A DNA stretch of 64,000 nt from the NCBI RefSeq assembly GCF_024399315.1, contig NZ_CP075170.1:4911501-4975500 (forward strand), in the 5' to 3' direction. Shown here in pieces: positions 25,215 to 33,338 of the stretch. The translations under genes were made by a program, and so were the position numbers. Numbering within the stretch: position 1 is the first letter of the stretch; each line of letters begins with the position of its first letter. The notes beneath the pieces were generated by a model that saw nothing but the letters and a program-made list of their open reading frames with translations, did not search any database and was not told where the DNA came from. The DNA comes from Chryseobacterium sp. MA9 (GTDB lineage: Bacteria > Bacteroidota > Bacteroidia > Flavobacteriales > Weeksellaceae).

Positions 25215-26639
25215 TTATTTTTCAACTATTTTTTCTGCTTTTTCAACTGCTTTTTTAAGGGCATTCAGCTTGTTATTGACTTCCTGCAGTTCATTTTCCG
25301 GAACTGATTTTGCCACAATACCCGCACCAGCCTGATAAAATAATGTATTGTTTTTGCTTAAGAATGTTCTGATCATAATGGCTTGATTACAGGTTCCATT
25401 CAATCCGATAATTCCTATACAACCGCCATAATATCCGCGGGAATCTTTTTCATATTGGTTAATCAGCTGAAGAGCTCTATGTTTTGGAGCACCACTCAAT
25501 GTTCCCTGAGGGAAAGTAGCGGAAACCATTTCAAGAGGATTAATATTATCTTCAACATCCGCTGTCACTTCACTTACCATATGGATAACGTGAGAGAACA
25601 GCTGGATTTCTTTAAGTTTGGTAACCGTTACATTTTTTCCGAGCTTTCCAAGATCATTTCTTGCAAGATCAACCAGCATGGTATGCTCTGCATTCTCTTT
25701 TGGATCAGCTTTTAAAACTTCAATAGCTTCAAGGTCAGCTTCAAAGTTCCCTGTTCTTTTGGAAGTTCCGGCAATCGGATGGATGATTGCTTTATTGTCT
25801 TTTATAATTAATTGACTTTCAGGGCTTGATCCGAATAATTTGTAATTTCCGTAATCAAAATAGAATAGATAAGGAGAAGGGTTGATATTTCTTAAAGCAC
25901 GATATACATTGAATTCATCACCTTTGAATTTCTGTTCAAATCTTCTGCTTAGAACCAGCTGGAAAACATCTCCGCGCATGCAGTGCTTTTGGGCTGTTTT
26001 TACCAGTTCAATATAGTCTTCATCAGTAATATTGGACGTTTCCTTGCTTGTTTTTTCAAAAGGGTATACCGGAGTATTCTGGTTTTTAATAAGATTTTCC
26101 AACAGATGAAACTCAGATTTTATCCCGTCAATAGAGTTTTCAATAATATACATTTCATCGTTGAAATGGTTGATTGCGATCACATATTGGTATAATCTGT
26201 ATCTCAGAATAGGGATTTCAACTTCCTTGCTTTGCGCTTTAAGATTGATATTTTCGAAAAACTGTACCGCTTCAAAGCTTGTGTAGCCAAAAAGGCTCTG
26301 AGCTGTTTGTTCTATTGGATCGTTGGTTTCTTCACATTTAAAAATTTTCCTGAATTCTTCAAATATATCCGTGATATTACGTTCCATCATCAATTGCTTT
26401 ACGGGAGCAGAAGCAGGAAGCTTGATTTCATATTCATTGAGGTTTTTCACTTCAATTCCCGCGATGGCATTCACCGCAATGAAGGAAAAGTTATTATCAA
26501 TACTTTTTGAATCCGAGCTTTCCAAAAGAATGGTATCACGGAATTTATCCCTGATCTTAAGGTAAATATTCATGGGAGTATGAAGGTCTCCCAATGTTTT
26601 TTTCGAAACAGTTTTTATTTTAATTGTGTCAGTAAACAT
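25215..26639 (-). CDS. trpE: Anthranilate synthase component I
   Basis: 474 residues from MFTDTIKIK; an upstream Met at 26672 adds only a Lys/Asn-rich stretch and lies close behind the attenuator, so the inner start is preferred. The chorismate-binding domain is intact: RRFEQKFKGDEFNVYRALR, LFGSSPESQL, IHPIAGTSKRTG, DLARNDLGK and FPQGTLSGAPKHRAL. The N-terminal regulatory region carries LLESSDS, a form of the LLES tryptophan feedback motif, so feedback inhibition is expected in addition to attenuation. Confidence 0.95.
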   Translation of the reverse strand: MFTDTIKIKTVSKKTLGDLHTPMNIYLKIRDKFRDTILLESSDSKSIDNNFSFIAVNAIAGIEVKNLNEYEIKLPASAPVKQLMMERNITDIFEEFRKIFKCEETNDPIEQTAQSLFGYTSFEAVQFFENINLKAQSKEVEIPILRYRLYQYVIAINHFNDEMYIIENSIDGIKSEFHLLENLIKNQNTPVYPFEKTSKETSNITDEDYIELVKTAQKHCMRGDVFQLVLSRRFEQKFKGDEFNVYRALRNINPSPYLFYFDYGNYKLFGSSPESQLIIKDNKAIIHPIAGTSKRTGNFEADLEAIEVLKADPKENAEHTMLVDLARNDLGKLGKNVTVTKLKEIQLFSHVIHMVSEVTADVEDNINPLEMVSATFPQGTLSGAPKHRALQLINQYEKDSRGYYGGCIGIIGLNGTCNQAIMIRTFLSKNNTLFYQAGAGIVAKSVPENELQEVNNKLNALKKAVEKAEKIVEK

Positions 26640-26669
26640 TTTTGTTTTTTTATTTGTAAGGTTAGGGAA

Positions 26670-26703
26670 CAAAAAAAGGCTTCAACGGTATCCGTCAAAG
26701 CCT
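26670..26703 (-). terminator. trp attenuator (intrinsic terminator in the leader)
   Basis: On the minus strand AGGCTT..ACGG, loop ATA, CCGT..AAGCCT form a hairpin followed by seven T residues, 31 bases ahead of trpE and 34 bases after the leader-peptide stop. Confidence 0.87.
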
Positions 26704-26736
26704 ATATATTGTTTTTTGATTATTTCTGTTGTATGA

Positions 26737-26814
26737 TTAGCAACATGACAATACCTTCAGACCCGACGAAGAGTTTGAAAGCCACCACCAAATATTGTTG
26801 CTCATTTTAAACAT
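26737..26814 (-). CDS. trpL: trp operon leader peptide with three tandem Trp codons
   Basis: A 25-codon frame, MFKMSNNIWWWLSNSSSGLK then VLSCC, ends 34 bases before the attenuator hairpin. Three consecutive TGG codons (26782-26790) act as tryptophan sensors in ribosome-mediated attenuation. A segment before them (AGCAACA) can pair with TGTTGCT at the end of the frame, while the same TGTTG can pair with CAACA just after the stop, giving the alternative structures expected. The -7 box TAAATTTG ends only four bases before the first ATG, so the mRNA may be nearly leaderless, or translation may begin at the second Met (26805). Confidence 0.8.
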   Translation of the reverse strand: MFKMSNNIWWWLSNSSSGLKVLSCC

Positions 26815-26818
26815 GGGA

Positions 26819-26826
26819 CAAATTTA
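26819..26826 (-). promoter_or_regulatory. -7 box of the trp operon
   Basis: TAAATTTG on the minus strand, with TTTTTG (26843-26848) 16 bases upstream as the -33 element. It sits directly in front of the leader peptide. Confidence 0.72.
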
Positions 26827-26890
26827 GAATTTTTTTTTAATACAAAAACTAAAAAATATTAAAAATTTTTAAAAAAAATATCCGAATCTC

Positions 26891-27532
26891 CTATTTAAGC
26901 TGCTTAAGCTCAAGTTGCAATTCTTTGATTTTCTCTTTATAAGTTTCATCATCATAATATTTTAGATATTCTTCCATAGCAGAAATATATTCCTCAATAA
27001 AATCCTTATTCGTTTTATCTGCCTCATACTTTGTTTTTGCAGAATTGACGGGGGCTAGCTTTTCGTATTGTAATAAAATTTTTCCTTCTCTGGACTGATC
27101 ATAAAGGATGACTATATTCTTTTCATATCCGGGAATGTATTTTACAGGAATATCCTTATCATCGGGTATCCTGATTGAATTGCTGATAGGATAGATCGTT
27201 GCAGAAGTGGTGGAGAAAAAAGTAGTAGTGTATTTCCCGTCCTGTTTCTTTACAATAGCCTCATAATCGTGGATATACATGTCGTTCAGGGTAGAATTGG
27301 TTTCTACATCAGACGTGATAATAGCGGTACTTTCCACTCCGTATTTATTTAAAAACCATGCATTTAAAAACTGCCCTCCAAACCCATTTAATATAGCCAG
27401 AGGAATAATCGGAATCAGAAACCACGCTTTTTTAGTCAGATAGGAAAGTAGTCCAAAGAACACAAACAGCAGGACCACCGTGTAAAAACCATGATGGCTG
27501 GTGAAAAACAGAATTTTTGAAATTAAAACCAT
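26891..27532 (-). CDS. Membrane protein with extracytoplasmic DUF3592-like domain
   Basis: 213 residues with two membrane segments (about residues 15-33 and 36-58), then a soluble domain to about residue 150 with YGVESTAIITSDVET, YEAIVKKQDGKYTTTF and DIPVKYIPGYEKNIVIL. That beta-rich pattern is similar to DUF3592 proteins, whose role is unknown. A charged C-terminal helix rich in Lys and Glu closes the protein. The call is by pattern only. Confidence 0.6.
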   Translation of the reverse strand: MVLISKILFFTSHHGFYTVVLLFVFFGLLSYLTKKAWFLIPIIPLAILNGFGGQFLNAWFLNKYGVESTAIITSDVETNSTLNDMYIHDYEAIVKKQDGKYTTTFFSTTSATIYPISNSIRIPDDKDIPVKYIPGYEKNIVILYDQSREGKILLQYEKLAPVNSAKTKYEADKTNKDFIEEYISAMEEYLKYYDDETYKEKIKELQLELKQLK

Positions 27533-27713
27533 AACCGGATTATCTTTTAATATAAAATCTGATTAAACTTATCAAAAAAATATAAAAGTAACAATGTTTA
27601 TTTACATGTTCAAGAATAAGATAAATAGATAAGCTGATTTACATTAAATTCAACGCCATACCCGCAAAGATTTTAACTCAGTGATCTTGCGGGCAGAACG
27701 TTAAGTATATCAT

Positions 27714-28166
27714 TTAATGTACCGGTTCCGAAAGAGGAATATCAGGAGTTCCGCTGTAGAAAACAATCAGGGTTGCTCCTTTATCTCCGGTTTTTCCTCT
27801 GTGAGCAATGTTGACCATTTCAGGAAGAGCCTGGCCTTTTCTTACCCACTGTGTTTTGCCATCTTCTTTTCTTTCGATCTGGATTTCTCCTTTTTCTACA
27901 TAAGCTGCATTTATGACGGGATGTTTATGCCAGTCCAGAGCTTTGTTGGGAGGAACAGCGATTTTCAGAACCGATATTTCTGGCTGTGTTGTGGGATAAG
28001 CCGGATACACGGTTCCATCCCAAGACTTTGTCGTTTTTAAAAGCGTTACCGATTCAATTTTATCAGAATATTCTGATTGTGGCTCGTTCGATGAATTATC
28101 ACAGGAAAAGAGCAGGGAAGAGACTACAGCAAAGAAGGCTGTACCCATTAAATTTTTTTTAGTCAT
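27714..28166 (-). CDS. Cupin-domain lipoprotein
   Basis: 150 residues with a lipobox (Cys22 in LLFSC). The cupin core is LKIAVPPNKALDWHKHPVINAAYVEKGEIQIE near residues 70-100, with the His-x-His metal pair, followed by a second motif GDKGATLIVFYSG. A small metal-binding barrel anchored in the envelope is likely; the ligand is unknown. A -7 box TATTTTTG on the minus strand lies at 28215-28222. Confidence 0.75.
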   Translation of the reverse strand: MTKKNLMGTAFFAVVSSLLFSCDNSSNEPQSEYSDKIESVTLLKTTKSWDGTVYPAYPTTQPEISVLKIAVPPNKALDWHKHPVINAAYVEKGEIQIERKEDGKTQWVRKGQALPEMVNIAHRGKTGDKGATLIVFYSGTPDIPLSEPVH

Positions 28167-28344
28167 AAACTTTTCAATTAATAGATTGATTTTTGATTCG
28201 GATCATCCGTAATACAAAAATAACAAGCTGGTTTAAATTTCCCTAGTGTTTGAATTATTTTTTTGTTGATCTGATTACAATTCAGCCCTTAAAAAATATT
28301 TATCAAAGAAAACATTTGTCATAAGTTTAAAACTTTATTTTTTA

Positions 28345-28352
28345 TATTTTTG
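28345..28352 (+). promoter_or_regulatory. -7 box of the lipoprotein-cytochrome pair
   Basis: TATTTTTG, 18 bases before the ATG at 28371. Confidence 0.6.
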
Positions 28353-28370
28353 CTTCCAAATTAGAAAAAA

Positions 28371-28589
28371 ATGAAAAAAGTATTAGCAATCGCATTTATC
28401 GGAGGTTTATTATTAGCAAGCTGCAAAAAAAAGCCAGATCACTCTTTACAGGATAGCAACACTATGATGGAAGAGCCAGAAGCAACGACTGTTGTAGATT
28501 CTACGGCTAAAACTGCTGCTCCTGCTGCTGCAACTCCGGCTACAACTGCTCCTGAAGCTGCTAAAACAGATTCTACAGCGAAGAAATAA
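28371..28589 (+). CDS. Small Ala/Thr/Pro-rich lipoprotein
   Basis: 72 residues with a lipobox (Cys18 in LLASC) followed by Lys residues and a low-complexity tail of Ala, Pro, Thr and acidic residues ending in STAKK. No domain is seen; such tails are typical of flexible envelope lipoproteins. The stop overlaps the ATG of the cytochrome gene (28589), so the two are translationally coupled. Confidence 0.65.
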   Translation: MKKVLAIAFIGGLLLASCKKKPDHSLQDSNTMMEEPEATTVVDSTAKTAAPAAATPATTAPEAAKTDSTAKK

Positions 28590-28963
28590 TGAAAAAAATA
28601 CTTTTGGCAGGAACACTCGGTCTTCTGATCATTTCCTGTTCTAAAAAAGAAAATACAGCAGAAGTGGCTCCTTCTTCTGAGACAGCAGCTGTTTCAGAAC
28701 CAGCTAAATCTAATCTTTCAGGTGACCAGATCATGGAAACATTGGATTGCTCAGGATGTCACTCTGTGAATGAGAGAATGATAGGACCTTCTTATAAGGA
28801 AATTGCAGGGAAGTACTCTGAAAAGGATACAGAATTGCTGGCTTCCAAAATTATAGAAGGCGGAAGTGGAGTATGGGGAAGTGTGCCTATGGCTGCCCAT
28901 CCACAGGTATCTAAAGAAGATGCCAAAAAAATGGTGGAATATATTTTAAGTCAGAAGAAATAA
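28589..28963 (+). CDS. Class I cytochrome c lipoprotein
   Basis: 124 residues with a lipobox (Cys17 in IISC), a Ser/Ala-rich linker and a single-heme cytochrome c domain: CSGCH (CxxCH) near residue 51, GPSYKEIAGKY, then GSVPMAAHPQVS with the axial Met, and a C-terminal helix AKKMVEYILSQ. It fits the small c551/c552 type and carries electrons in the periplasm. It is coupled to a small lipoprotein upstream and 3 bases before rlmF. Confidence 0.87.
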   Translation: MKKILLAGTLGLLIISCSKKENTAEVAPSSETAAVSEPAKSNLSGDQIMETLDCSGCHSVNERMIGPSYKEIAGKYSEKDTELLASKIIEGGSGVWGSVPMAAHPQVSKEDAKKMVEYILSQKK

Positions 28964-28966
28964 AAT

Positions 28967-29896
28967 ATGTCTGCTGAAAAATCCAGTCTGCACACAAGAA
29001 ATCTGCATCGCAATCCCTATGATTTTGATCAGCTTATTTCTTGTGTGCCGGAACTGAAACACTATGTTTTCATGAATGCTTATCAGACGGTAACCATTAA
29101 TTTCAGCATTCCAAAAGCGGTAAAACTGCTCAACAAAGCCCTACTCTTACATTTTTACCATATTAAAGGCTGGGATATTCCGGACACAAACCTTTGTCCT
29201 CCCATTCCCGGACGTGCAGATTATGTGCATTATATTGCCGATCTTTTAGCCGGACAGCTTGATAAAATTCCGGCAGGAAATTCTGTAAAAGGCATGGATA
29301 TAGGAACAGGAGCCAATCTTGTTTATCCTTTAATCAGTCACAAATCTTATGGCTGGACCATGTTGGGAACAGATATTAATCAGGATTCTTTGACTAATGC
29401 CCGGCATATTTTAGATCAAAATCTGGATCTTTCATCTGCCATTCAGTTGAAAAGCCAGCCCGATGCTGATCATATTTTTAAAAATATCATTGGCCCTGAA
29501 GACAGATTTACTTTTACCATGTGCAATCCTCCTTTTCATGATTCTGAAGAAGCTGCAATAAAAGGGAATATCAGAAAAACAAAAAATCTTAAAATATCAA
29601 AATCCAAGCAGCCTTTGCTTAATTTTGGCGGCCAACAGTCGGAACTTTGGTGTGAAGGAGGCGAACTGGCTTTTATCACTAAGATGATTAATGAAAGTGC
29701 ATTATTTTCATCACAGGTTCTTTGGTTTACCTGCCTGGTTTCCAAAAAAGATAATCTCAATAAACTGACTCATCTTTTAAAGAAAGTAAAAGCAATAGAG
29801 GTGAAAACCATTGATATGGCTCAGGGACAAAAAGTAAGCAGAATGCTGGCATGGACGTTTATTCCTCAGAAGGAGAGGAGAACGTGGTTTGTTTAG
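28967..29896 (+). CDS. rlmF: 23S rRNA (adenine-1618-N6)-methyltransferase RlmF
   Basis: 309 residues. The RlmF family begins LHTRNLHRNPYDFDQLI as here. GLMDIGTGANLVYPLI-type motif I appears as GMDIGTGANLVYPL near residue 105, and the amino-methylase motif is TMCNPPFHDSEEAA near residue 185. The family LNFGGQQSELWCEGGE stretch is also present. It methylates A1618 of 23S rRNA. It follows the cytochrome gene by three bases, so it may share that transcript. Confidence 0.92.
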   Translation: MSAEKSSLHTRNLHRNPYDFDQLISCVPELKHYVFMNAYQTVTINFSIPKAVKLLNKALLLHFYHIKGWDIPDTNLCPPIPGRADYVHYIADLLAGQLDKIPAGNSVKGMDIGTGANLVYPLISHKSYGWTMLGTDINQDSLTNARHILDQNLDLSSAIQLKSQPDADHIFKNIIGPEDRFTFTMCNPPFHDSEEAAIKGNIRKTKNLKISKSKQPLLNFGGQQSELWCEGGELAFITKMINESALFSSQVLWFTCLVSKKDNLNKLTHLLKKVKAIEVKTIDMAQGQKVSRMLAWTFIPQKERRTWFV

Positions 29897-29903
29897 GGTT
29901 TAA

Positions 29904-29941
29904 AGTTGCCGGTTGCTAGTTTCCATCAAAACTCACTATTG
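29904..29941. repeat. Dispersed intergenic repeat fragment
   Basis: TGCCGGTTGCTAG followed by CCATCAAAACTCACTATT reappears at 45475-45560 in the same orientation. Both copies follow the stop of a gene by about 10 bases or more. Confidence 0.55.
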
Positions 29942-30046
29942 ACATTATCCCGAATTTCAATACCCCGTTTCCTGCATCTCAACATCATTCCTCTTCACAT
30001 TTTAAAATTTCTGAAAAAATCAATTGACGGTCAACTCAAAAATGCC

Positions 30047-30054
30047 TAAATTTG
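30047..30054 (+). promoter_or_regulatory. Promoter of lysS
   Basis: TAAATTTG with TTG 20 bases upstream (30024-30026), 22 bases before the ATG. Confidence 0.65.
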
Positions 30055-30076
30055 TACGCTTTTAGAAAAATAAGAA

Positions 30077-31774
30077 ATGCAATTATCAGAACAAGAAATC
30101 ATTAGAAGAGAAAAGCTGAATAAGCTTACTGAAATGGGAATTAATGCGTTCCCTGCGGATGAGTATACCATTACAGATACTACAGAATCTATAAAACAGG
30201 ACTTTTCTGAAAGTAAACAGGTAAAGATCGCTGGTAGATTGATGTCCCGCAGAATTCAGGGAAAGGCTTCTTTCGCAGAATTGCAGGATTCTAAAGGAAA
30301 AATCCAGGTTTACTTCAACAGAGACGAGATCTGTCCGGGTGAAGATAAAGAACTATATAATGAAGTATATAAACACCTTTTGGATATCGGTGATATTATC
30401 GGTATCGAAGGAGAATTGTTTACAACTCAGGTAGGAGAGATGACCGTTTTAGTAAAGAACTTTACACTTCTTACAAAGGCTTTACGTCCTCTTCCTCAGG
30501 CTAAAACCGATGAAAACGGTGTTGTACACGACGGCTTTACAGATCCGGAATTAAGATACAGACAACGTTATGTAGATTTAACGGTAAATCCACAGGTTAA
30601 AGAAATTTTCGTAAAGAGAACAAAATTGTTCAATGCCATGAGAACATTCTTCAACGATGCAGGATATTTTGAAGTAGAAACTCCAATCTTACAGTCAATC
30701 CCTGGTGGTGCTGCAGCAAAACCGTTCATTACGCATCACAATGCATTGGATATTCCATTATATTTAAGAATTGCCAACGAATTGTATCTGAAAAGATTAA
30801 TCGTAGGCGGTTTTGACGGAGTATATGAGTTCTCTAAAAACTTCAGAAATGAAGGGATGGACAGAACGCATAATCCTGAGTTTACCGCTATGGAAATCTA
30901 TGTAGCTTACAAAGATTACAACTGGATGATGGATTTCACTGAGAAATTATTAGAATTCTGTGCCACTCAGGTTAATGGAAATTCAGAATCTACTTTTGGT
31001 GAGCATACAATCAATTGGAAAGCTCCTTATCCAAGAGTTTCCATGACAGAAGCGATCCTGAAATTTACAGGATTCGATATCACAGGAAAAACGGAGAAAG
31101 AATTATATGATTTTGCCAAATCTATCGGTATTGAGGTGAATGAGACGATGGGTAAAGGAAAATTAATCGATGAGATCTTCGGTGAGAAATGTGAAGGAAA
31201 TTTCATTCAGCCGACTTTCATTACAGATTATCCGATTGAAATGTCTCCACTGACAAAGAAACACAGAAGCAAAGAAGGTTTAACAGAGCGTTTTGAATTA
31301 ATGGTATGCGGTAAAGAAATCGCAAATGCTTATTCAGAGCTTAATGATCCTATTGATCAGAGAGAGCGTTTTGAAGCACAAATGACTTTGTCTGAAAGAG
31401 GAGATGATGAAGCAATGTTCATCGATCAGGACTTCTTAAGAGCATTGGAATATGGTATGCCGCCAACTTCAGGGTTAGGAATCGGTATGGACAGATTAAT
31501 CATGTTCTTAACGAATAATGCATCCATCCAGGAGGTACTATTTTTCCCTCAGATGAGACCTGAAAAAGCGGTTCCACAAATTGAATTGGGAGAAGATGAA
31601 AAGGTAATCCTTGAAATCCTTAATTCTCAGGAAGAAGCAATGTCTCTAGCTGAAGTAAAAGAAAGAAGCCAGTTATCCGGTAAAAAATGGGATAAAGCTT
31701 CCAAAACTTTGACAAAGAACAATATTGTGAAAGTAGAGAAAATTGATGAAAATCTTTTGATGAAATTAGCTTAA
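30077..31774 (+). CDS. lysS: Lysyl-tRNA synthetase, class II, with C-terminal extension
   Basis: 565 residues. The anticodon-binding OB domain is followed by class II motif 1 (FEVETPILQSIPGGAAAKPF near residue 200), motif 2 (FRNEGMDRTHNPEFT near residue 255) and motif 3 (GLGIGMDRLIM near residue 472). The normal enzyme ends soon after FFPQMRPEK (about residue 498). Here about 65 residues follow, including SLAEVKERSQLSGKKWDKA, which looks like a winged helix. Its role is unknown; I have seen such tails described as a Bacteroidota trait, but I cannot confirm it here. Confidence 0.95.
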   Translation: MQLSEQEIIRREKLNKLTEMGINAFPADEYTITDTTESIKQDFSESKQVKIAGRLMSRRIQGKASFAELQDSKGKIQVYFNRDEICPGEDKELYNEVYKHLLDIGDIIGIEGELFTTQVGEMTVLVKNFTLLTKALRPLPQAKTDENGVVHDGFTDPELRYRQRYVDLTVNPQVKEIFVKRTKLFNAMRTFFNDAGYFEVETPILQSIPGGAAAKPFITHHNALDIPLYLRIANELYLKRLIVGGFDGVYEFSKNFRNEGMDRTHNPEFTAMEIYVAYKDYNWMMDFTEKLLEFCATQVNGNSESTFGEHTINWKAPYPRVSMTEAILKFTGFDITGKTEKELYDFAKSIGIEVNETMGKGKLIDEIFGEKCEGNFIQPTFITDYPIEMSPLTKKHRSKEGLTERFELMVCGKEIANAYSELNDPIDQRERFEAQMTLSERGDDEAMFIDQDFLRALEYGMPPTSGLGIGMDRLIMFLTNNASIQEVLFFPQMRPEKAVPQIELGEDEKVILEILNSQEEAMSLAEVKERSQLSGKKWDKASKTLTKNNIVKVEKIDENLLMKLA

Positions 31775-31797
31775 GGTTTCTCAGAAAATATAAATAT

Positions 31798-31832
31798 AAA
31801 AGGTACAGAGTTATTCTGTACCTTTTTCTTTT
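31798..31832. terminator. Terminator of lysS
   Basis: AAAGGTACAG and CTGTACCTTT arms followed by TTTCTTTTTT. The stop codon of the convergent DfsB-type gene lies within it. Confidence 0.85.
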
Positions 31833-32326
31833 TTCCATTTCCGAAGCTGTGTCCTGAAATTTTTAAAGGGAGCCACGGTATTAATATGAATCCATTTCCA
31901 AACCGGCCACTGGGCGGGTGTAGTTGCCCATTTTCTCTGTCCGGGAACGAATAATGTGTCATCATCAAGGCTTTCTATCCAGTCAATAATTTCATTAACC
32001 TGATTTCGCAGAAGTTTTCTTTGTTGTTGTAAACTATGAGAACCATATTGATCATAAAAAGATTGGTATAGTCCTTTTAAATTATTCCATTTATAATCAG
32101 GAGTAGGAGTTTTCACTTCAATTCCTTTGCTTTCGTCAGACTCCCATTGTAAAAGCAGATGTGTCCAGCCCAATTGATAGGAAATATTTTGTGATGGAGT
32201 TTTGTCAATTCCTGGTTGCAGAAGATTCTTTTCCTCTTTTTTTATATCATTAAACTCCTGATCATACAACAGGTATCTTTTCTTGAGCTCCTCAATAAGC
32301 TCTGTTTTATCCTTATAAGTCTGCAT
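31811..32326 (-). CDS. ClbS/DfsB-family four-helix bundle protein
   Basis: 171 residues with no signal peptide. The family start (ELIEELKKRYLLYDQEFNDI), the central QLGWTHLLLQWE, the long SFYDQYGSHSLQQQRKLL and the late KWIHINTVAPFKNFRTQLRKW are typical of the DUF1706/ClbS group. ClbS hydrolyses colibactin in E. coli; most relatives, often annotated DfsB, have no known substrate. The gene follows cydB by 7 bases, so it may share the cydAB transcript. Confidence 0.8.
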   Translation of the reverse strand: MQTYKDKTELIEELKKRYLLYDQEFNDIKKEEKNLLQPGIDKTPSQNISYQLGWTHLLLQWESDESKGIEVKTPTPDYKWNNLKGLYQSFYDQYGSHSLQQQRKLLRNQVNEIIDWIESLDDDTLFVPGQRKWATTPAQWPVWKWIHINTVAPFKNFRTQLRKWKKEKGTE

Positions 32327-32333
32327 ATTTTAC

Positions 32334-33338
32334 CTATTTTCTCAGTTTGCTGAACGAAGCCATCAGATAAAATAAGAACGGAAGAATAAATAAGGATCCA
32401 AGCATCAAAGCCCAACCCAATGCTGCAATGGTTTTTTCGGGAGCCATATGTTCCAGTAATGAAAGATGCTGCCCGTTTCCTAATAAAATAATATTAGGAT
32501 TATGCTGATAAGTTGCGGCCACTAAAATCATGACCATCTGAAATCCTGCCAATGCACGTACAGGAAGAAGTTTTTGACGGTTCAGTGCTCTTAAAATAAG
32601 CAATAAGGCAATAGTTGCAAAGGCAATAGCCATAATACCTAAAGGCTTAGAAAATACCCACATCAAAAGAGGAATATCTGAAATATACGCGGTCACAAAC
32701 ACCAATATTCCTGTAATCACCACAAAGATCATTGTCTGCTTAGACTTTCTGATCATCAGTAAAAGGTCCACTTTATCACGGGTTTCTCTTAATGAAAAGA
32801 TAGAAGCAAGATATGCACACAATGCAACGGTGAATAAACCTACAGAAACCCCAAACCAGTTCAGCCAGCTAAAAATATATAAATCCACAAAACTTACCGC
32901 ATCAGGGTTTATAGAGTGGGAAACCGTTGCAGCAGCTATTAATCCTAAAAAGAAAGGCGTTAAAAGACTTGCGTAATAGAAAATCTGAGTATATAAAACC
33001 TGCCAGTTATCTTTCACAGCATCATAGTGTCTGAAGGTAAATGCTGTTCCTCTTGCAATAATACCTACAAGCATCAATACCAAAGGAATGTGAAGATAGG
33101 TAGACATGGTGGTATAGATTTCGGGAAATCCTACGAAGAGAATTACAATGGCAATAATCAGCCACATATGATTGGCTTCCCATACAGGAGCAATAGACTC
33201 ATACATAATTTCATGGGTCTTATGTCTGGCTTTTTTATTAGTAAAAAGTTCCACAATACCAGCTCCGAAATCTGCCCCTCCCAGAATAATATAAAGACAG
33301 ATGGAAAGCCAGAGAAAACCTATAACAACGTAGATCAT
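32334..33338 (-). CDS. cydB: Cytochrome bd ubiquinol/menaquinol oxidase subunit II
   Basis: 334 residues, shorter than E. coli CydB, with eight or nine membrane segments. MIYVVIGFLWLSICLYIILGGADFGAGIVELF is the typical start, EANHMWLIIAIVILFVGFPEIYT follows near residue 52, and GLFTVALCAYLASIF near residue 165. It overlaps cydA by four bases. Oxygen is reduced at the periplasmic side by the pair. Confidence 0.93.
   Translation of the reverse strand: MIYVVIGFLWLSICLYIILGGADFGAGIVELFTNKKARHKTHEIMYESIAPVWEANHMWLIIAIVILFVGFPEIYTTMSTYLHIPLVLMLVGIIARGTAFTFRHYDAVKDNWQVLYTQIFYYASLLTPFFLGLIAAATVSHSINPDAVSFVDLYIFSWLNWFGVSVGLFTVALCAYLASIFSLRETRDKVDLLLMIRKSKQTMIFVVITGILVFVTAYISDIPLLMWVFSKPLGIMAIAFATIALLLILRALNRQKLLPVRALAGFQMVMILVAATYQHNPNIILLGNGQHLSLLEHMAPEKTIAALGWALMLGSLFILPFLFYLMASFSKLRK

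Noticed and set aside
27661..27693. Hairpin CCCGCAAAGAT...ATCTTGCGGG as terminator
   Set aside because: The stem is imperfect and no T run follows on either strand, so its role is unclear.
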